Translations under genes and position numbers: made by a program | Shown: positions 38,871 through 42,643 of the stretch, one piece after another | Layout of the letters: each line of letters opens with the position of its first letter | How positions within the stretch are numbered: position 1 is the stretch's first letter | Assembly (NCBI GenBank): GCA_902495525.1 | Contig: CABUXL010000013.1 | Span: forward strand, 1 to 42,643 | Source: an uncultured Collinsella sp. | GTDB taxonomy: Bacteria; Actinomycetota; Coriobacteriia; Coriobacteriales; Coriobacteriaceae | DNA: 42,643 bases | Reading direction: 5' to 3' | Notes under the pieces: generated by a model | What the model was told of the DNA's origin: nothing | The model's database searches: none | Seen by the model: only the letters and a program-made list of their open reading frames with translations

Positions 38871-41866
38871 GATAGGGGCGCCACGTTCGTTGCTGCGGCC
38901 CCCGGTTCTCCTCGTTGCTGGATTTCGCTCAAAAACTCAGCGGCGACTTCATTGCTTTTGAAACGGATGCTGCAGTCTTCTTTCTTGGGGAATGCCAGCA
39001 GCGGAATAGTCCCGTACCAGACAGTTTCCTCGTCAATCACGGCCGCGCAAAGCCGCCCTTTGGCCTTGACGGAATAGTCGACGTTCATCTCGGCAAAAAT
39101 CGCTTTCGCGTCATCGCGCGGAGTTGAGGCAACATAAATCTCAAGGGTAATCCCACGGGCGGCTGCGCCTGCGAGTGTGGCGGTGAGTTTCGCGAGGCAT
39201 GCGGCGGATGCGTAGGATGCGGCTATGAAGGCGCTCTTTGTGGCACCGGTGATGTCTTTAATTAATGCCTCAATAGCGTTTGCTGGCTCTATGAGAATGT
39301 TGTAATCGGGTTGCTCACTGTCCTCTGCTGAATAAATTTCGTAGCCCAGCTTGGCGTACGTCTTGAGTCTCTTCTGGTACATGCGAGCGAGCATGGGTAT
39401 CGACAGGTCAATGTAGTCGAATATCTCAATCTGTTGCTTGCCCTCGTGGCTTCTGTGCAGTCTGCCCGCCTGCTGCGTTACACTGCCGTCCCAAGATATC
39501 GGCGTGGCAATGAATAGGGTGTCAAGGTAGGACAGATCGAAGCCCTCGCTCAGAAGGCTTTCGGTGGCGACGATGATTCGATGTTCATGCTCAAGGCCGG
39601 GAAGACTGTTCAGTATCGTTTTTCTTTCTTTGGCACCGATTTCTCCGGTTAAGAGTATGGGTTCGTGTCTGCGATCATTAAGCAGCCTGAACAGTTCCTC
39701 AGCATGCTTTTTCCTTTTGGATAGTATGAGCGGATGCCGACCGTTTGACGCTGCTTCGAGGGCGTCATCGACAATCAATTCGTTTCTTGCCGCATGTGCA
39801 CACAGCAGATCAAGAATCTGATTGAAGCTTGCACCCGGCTCGTAGGCAAGTAGCCGAATGCCGGTAAATCTCGGCCGCACGATGCGCTGGATGCCCTGCT
39901 GAATTGCCTGCGTTTTTGGATCGATGGCATAGCGAAGCGGGCCGCAGAGCATCGAGAGCGCGCGTGTGAGTCCGTCGGAGCGCTCGGGTGTCGCGGAAAG
40001 GCCATATACATATTTGGCTGGAACGGACTTGAGGACGAGCTCGAGCTGAGGCGCGGCAGCATGGTGGCATTCGTCGCAGATAATGAGGCCGTAATTACAA
40101 ACAAGGTCCTTAACTATCGGCTCCCCGGTTTGGGAGTCTTTGCCGGATAGCGACTGAAAGGAAGCGACGTCGATAAGGCCGCTGACGGCGGTTTTGCCCC
40201 CTCCGATTTGTCCAATAAGGGGAGGTTGCTTTTTGCTGATTCGTCCTTTTGGCGTTCGGACCGGCTCTCTGGTGTCCGTAATGTCGAGAAATCGTTCGAG
40301 CTGCGATTTCCATTGGGCTATGAGCGCGGTCTTTGGAACAATGACGAGCGCCGGAAGACCAACGGCGGCAATAAGATAAGCTCCGATGACGGTTTTACCG
40401 AAGCCCGTTGGTGCAGACATGATTCCGTCTTCGTATTCAAGCATCTGGTCGGCGGCAATTTGCTGTTCGGGATGAAGGGTCCCTTTGAATGCCATCTCAA
40501 TTGGATTGCCCGTGCTACGTTCGTCTGAATAATGGGCAGTAACGTGGGCTTCTTGAATCAGCTGCTCAAGTTGGGCTTTGCAGCCTCTGGGAATCGCGAC
40601 GCGGCCATCTCTAAGTTCGCTGAGGTCTATGAGTCGCGGTTTGCCGAATACTGATTGATGCATAGATTGCGCACGGAAGAACTCCGGGTTGGCAAATGTC
40701 GCAAGCCTGCGGACTTCCATTTGAGCTGCCGGGCTCAGAGACTTTTCGGGGATGTAGAGCATATCGGCTTGTGTGACGGGCAGGTTCGAGGGGAAGTCTC
40801 GTGGCGTGAGCGGGAGCCGCTTTCGTGGCTTTTGGACATTGCGCCTGGTTTTGTTTGTCGCTGCAGCTGTTGCTATTCCAAGCGGTTTGTTTTCGGTGTC
40901 CTCGATCAGACGATCCACCGTCGCACGCGAGATTAGTTGGATTTGCGAAAGGTAAAGCCATTGGTCGGGAAAGGGCTCGAATCGTTCGTCAACAAATACG
41001 CTGTTTCCTTTCCGCTGCGCTTTTCCCTGAAAAGGCAGCGCAATGAGATTTCCAAAGCCGCCCTCAGGAATGGTGGATTGCGCGGGTAGCATTCGGTCAA
41101 AGGTTTCGAAGGTGATTGACTTGTTGAGCGCCGCCGCTTCGATGATAAGGCAGCTCCCAAAATCCCGCGCGGTCTTTGCGCTCACAGATTCGAGAAAGAA
41201 AAACCAGATATGCGCGCCGTTGCCTGACCTCGATCGCTCAATCGCTGCATCGATTCCATGCTTCTTTGCGACAAGCCTGATAGCGTTTGCCGCTTCTTTC
41301 CAGTCGGCTTTGTCAAAATCGATGACAAGGACATTCGTGTTGCAGTCTTTGTCGAGAACATATTGACCTATGACGTCCCGGAGCCTGTCGTCGCTGCCTT
41401 TGAAATGGGCGATAATGGCGGCATCGTTCAGCTCAAGGAATGTGCGGCTGCGACATTCAGCGCATTTAATTCTCTGATGGTTTGCTTTGGGACAAATGCC
41501 TGGCCTCCACTCATTTGCGCAGGCGGGTGTATAGCCGATGCCCCCGTCTTTTCTGCGATACCCGTGAGCGTGCACATCTTTGCGACCGGAAAATAGATTG
41601 CGAAAGAGCTCGAGTTTGTCGCGCGCTGGGCTCGCGCTGGTAACGATGCCCTCGGTCTGTGCATGTTCGTTGAAAGATTTGCCGGCTTTGTCCCATTCTT
41701 CGAGTGTCGCGTAACGGATGTCTGGACCGTTGCTACAGATGACGATTTGCTTACGCGGATCCGAAGCGTGGACAACCGTTTTATTGAGTTTGAATAAGGC
41801 GTTCCCGAAAAGGGCGTATTGATGCACGGCGTTGCTCATTTGAATGCCATTCTTGTCTGCGTTCAT
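38855..41866 (-). CDS. TOTE-type primase-helicase
   Basis: A 1003-residue multidomain protein. Residues ~85-320 are an archaeo-eukaryotic primase domain of the TOTE conflict-system type: GYTPACANEW with a CxxxxxxxxC..CAEC zinc knuckle (C116, C125, C135, C138), VLVIDFDKADWK (catalytic D183, D185), RSRSGNGAHIWFFF (H219) and EGGFGNLIALPFQGK. Residues ~460-850 are a superfamily 2 helicase: Walker A SAPTGFGKTV (~484-493), CDECHHA (DECH, 598-601), YGLSATPERSDG and QQAGRLHRSHEGK. Residues ~880-985 are PLD-like but lack a clear HxK motif. The gene is distinctly A+T-richer than its surroundings. ATG 41866 and ATG 41839 both have weak ribosome sites. The C-terminus is read out of a palindromic repeat and may have been altered. 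A defence role is inferred from the family. Confidence 0.85.
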   Translation of the reverse strand: MNADKNGIQMSNAVHQYALFGNALFKLNKTVVHASDPRKQIVICSNGPDIRYATLEEWDKAGKSFNEHAQTEGIVTSASPARDKLELFRNLFSGRKDVHAHGYRRKDGGIGYTPACANEWRPGICPKANHQRIKCAECRSRTFLELNDAAIIAHFKGSDDRLRDVIGQYVLDKDCNTNVLVIDFDKADWKEAANAIRLVAKKHGIDAAIERSRSGNGAHIWFFFLESVSAKTARDFGSCLIIEAAALNKSITFETFDRMLPAQSTIPEGGFGNLIALPFQGKAQRKGNSVFVDERFEPFPDQWLYLSQIQLISRATVDRLIEDTENKPLGIATAAATNKTRRNVQKPRKRLPLTPRDFPSNLPVTQADMLYIPEKSLSPAAQMEVRRLATFANPEFFRAQSMHQSVFGKPRLIDLSELRDGRVAIPRGCKAQLEQLIQEAHVTAHYSDERSTGNPIEMAFKGTLHPEQQIAADQMLEYEDGIMSAPTGFGKTVIGAYLIAAVGLPALVIVPKTALIAQWKSQLERFLDITDTREPVRTPKGRISKKQPPLIGQIGGGKTAVSGLIDVASFQSLSGKDSQTGEPIVKDLVCNYGLIICDECHHAAAPQLELVLKSVPAKYVYGLSATPERSDGLTRALSMLCGPLRYAIDPKTQAIQQGIQRIVRPRFTGIRLLAYEPGASFNQILDLLCAHAARNELIVDDALEAASNGRHPLILSKRKKHAEELFRLLNDRRHEPILLTGEIGAKERKTILNSLPGLEHEHRIIVATESLLSEGFDLSYLDTLFIATPISWDGSVTQQAGRLHRSHEGKQQIEIFDYIDLSIPMLARMYQKRLKTYAKLGYEIYSAEDSEQPDYNILIEPANAIEALIKDITGATKSAFIAASYASAACLAKLTATLAGAAARGITLEIYVASTPRDDAKAIFAEMNVDYSVKAKGRLCAAVIDEETVWYGTIPLLAFPKKEDCSIRFKSNEVAAEFLSEIQQRGEPGAAATNVAPLSVAVE

Positions 41867-41937
41867 TGGGATGAGGGTACGCCATTTCGGCTATTTGAGA
41901 TACTCGACTTTGATTTTGGTTCGGTGATAGTGGGGTG

Positions 41938-42050
41938 CCGCTCCGTGAGCGGCATTCGGCGGTTCGCTGTCTTTCGACTATTCGGCCCCTTTCCCACCGC
42001 AATTCCTAAAGGGATGCCGGCGCGCCTTGAGTTGGGGTGCACCGGCATGA
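41938..42050. repeat. hairpin-rich region upstream of the primase-helicase
   Basis: The ~300 nt between 41867 and 42174 hold no gene that I can support. Inverted words: GCCGCTC with GAGCGGC (41938-41954), and ATGCCGG with CCGGCAT (42014-42050, long loop). CCCCTTTCCCACCGCAATT (41987-42005) resembles one arm of the AGTTGCGGTG palindromes. A poor partner (TTCGGTGATAGTGGGG) lies at 41921-41936. Confidence 0.35.
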
Positions 42051-42174
42051 TGGCTTTGCTACGGCTGGCTGTACCTTGGTTGTTCGATAGCTCCTGCCTG
42101 CCCGATCTAGTCAGGCTGGTATTTGTTGGCGCTGGACGTTTGCCCAGATAAAACATGCCAAAATAAACCTGTCC

Positions 42175-42643
42175 CTATTTGGCAGGTTGGTAGCGGGGGC
42201 AGTAGCTGATGGCGATGGCGTCGACGCCTACGTGGGTGGCGATGGTGCAGCCGATGGGGCCGGTGCCGGCGTCTACGTAGTCCTGGCCCGCGAGCGCCTC
42301 GTTGACAAGTTCCTGCTCCTCGGCGGCGCCGGTCGTGAGCACGCGCACGCTTGAGCCCGGGTGCTCGTCCAAAAACGCGAGGCAATCTGCCATGGTGTTG
42401 GCGACGATGCGCTTGGCGCCGCGGCCCTTTTTGATTGCCTTGATCTCGCCCGATTTCCACTCCGGCGAAACGGCCAGGCGAATGTTGAGCATTTGCGTGA
42501 GCTGGCCGGCGAGCTTGGGCGCGCGGCCGTTCTTAACGAGATTCTCGAGCGTGCGGGGAATCAGCAGCAGGTGGGCGTCGGGCAGCGTCGCGCGGATCTG
42601 CGCCTCGGTCTCGTCCAAGCTGCGGCCGTCCTCGCGCATGGCA
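42175..42643 (-). CDS. DegV-family protein, 5' end outside window
   Basis: The C-terminal ~155 residues of a second DegV-family fatty-acid-binding protein. RTLENLVKNGRAPKLAGQLT, MLNIRLAVSPEWKSGEIKAI, RVLTTGAAEEQELVNEALAG and the closing GCTIATHVGVDAIAISYCPR match the family's second domain (compare GSHTGPGTVAVFF in the DegV at 20987). Family length is ~280 residues, and the frame is open to the window edge, so the ATG at 42639 is internal and the real start lies beyond the sequence. A weak AACCTG/CAGGTT stem covers the stop codon. Confidence 0.85.
   Translation of the reverse strand, partial: AMREDGRSLDETEAQIRATLPDAHLLLIPRTLENLVKNGRAPKLAGQLTQMLNIRLAVSPEWKSGEIKAIKKGRGAKRIVANTMADCLAFLDEHPGSSVRVLTTGAAEEQELVNEALAGQDYVDAGTGPIGCTIATHVGVDAIAISYCPRYQPAK

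Noticed and set aside
42166..42188. AACCTG/CAGGTT stem over the stop codon of the right-end DegV gene as a terminator
   Set aside because: The stem is only 6 bp and the following TATTTT is short; mentioned with the gene but not called.

Overview
The window looks like chromosomal DNA of a gut Coriobacteriia species, most probably Collinsella. This is inferred from G+C-rich codon use with strong GGAGG-type ribosome sites, sortase/Ala-rich surface proteins, class III fructose bisphosphatase, DegV, GtrA and C69 dipeptidase genes, and two IS110-superfamily elements. No rRNA, tRNA or CRISPR array was seen. Both edges cut through sequence: a DegV-family gene runs off the right end.

Layout. 1-3.0 kb: small unrecognised proteins (double zinc ribbon, SHOCT, PH-like) around a decayed HTH/antitoxin-like gene. 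3.0-6.5 kb: an exported PI-PLC-type protein and a lipoprotein on the minus strand. 6.9-12.3 kb: a folate pair (FchA-like cyclodeaminase/cyclohydrolase plus a FolD lacking its usual catalytic lysine), a C69 dipeptidase, a small acidic protein and a UbiB/ABC1 kinase. 12.4-17.5 kb: a cobalamin riboswitch followed by two overlapping genes for DUF4430 (transcobalamin beta-domain-like) surface proteins. I regard this as the most interesting system in the window: a likely B12-controlled extracellular corrinoid-capture module. 17.6-26.8 kb: two GtrA paralogues, fbp, DegV, an unassigned TIM-barrel-like protein, an RNA m5C methyltransferase and a MetRS-like class I ligase with a changed KMSKS loop. 26.9-37.1 kb: a DUF3267 protease-like protein and the queuosine genes queH, queA and tgt. 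queA and tgt are separated by an IS1111-type element, a coiled-coil tail-anchored protein, an SDR and an IS110-type element. 37.3-42.6 kb: a LOG protein, then a visibly more A+T-rich stretch with a dinJ/yafQ toxin-antitoxin pair (toxin frameshifted) and a TOTE-type primase-helicase, then the partial DegV gene.

The intergenic DNA has structure of its own. There are two copies of a ~130-nt multi-hairpin repeat, each just left of an IS110-superfamily element. There are two perfect 18-19 bp palindromes that share AGTTGCGGTG but differ compensatorily elsewhere; one of them supplies the stop codon of the primase-helicase. There is also a 123-bp inverted-repeat-bounded element upstream of tgt, and a 19-bp direct repeat around an orphan terminator at 6.5-6.75 kb.

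All functions are read from motifs by eye; no database search was run.
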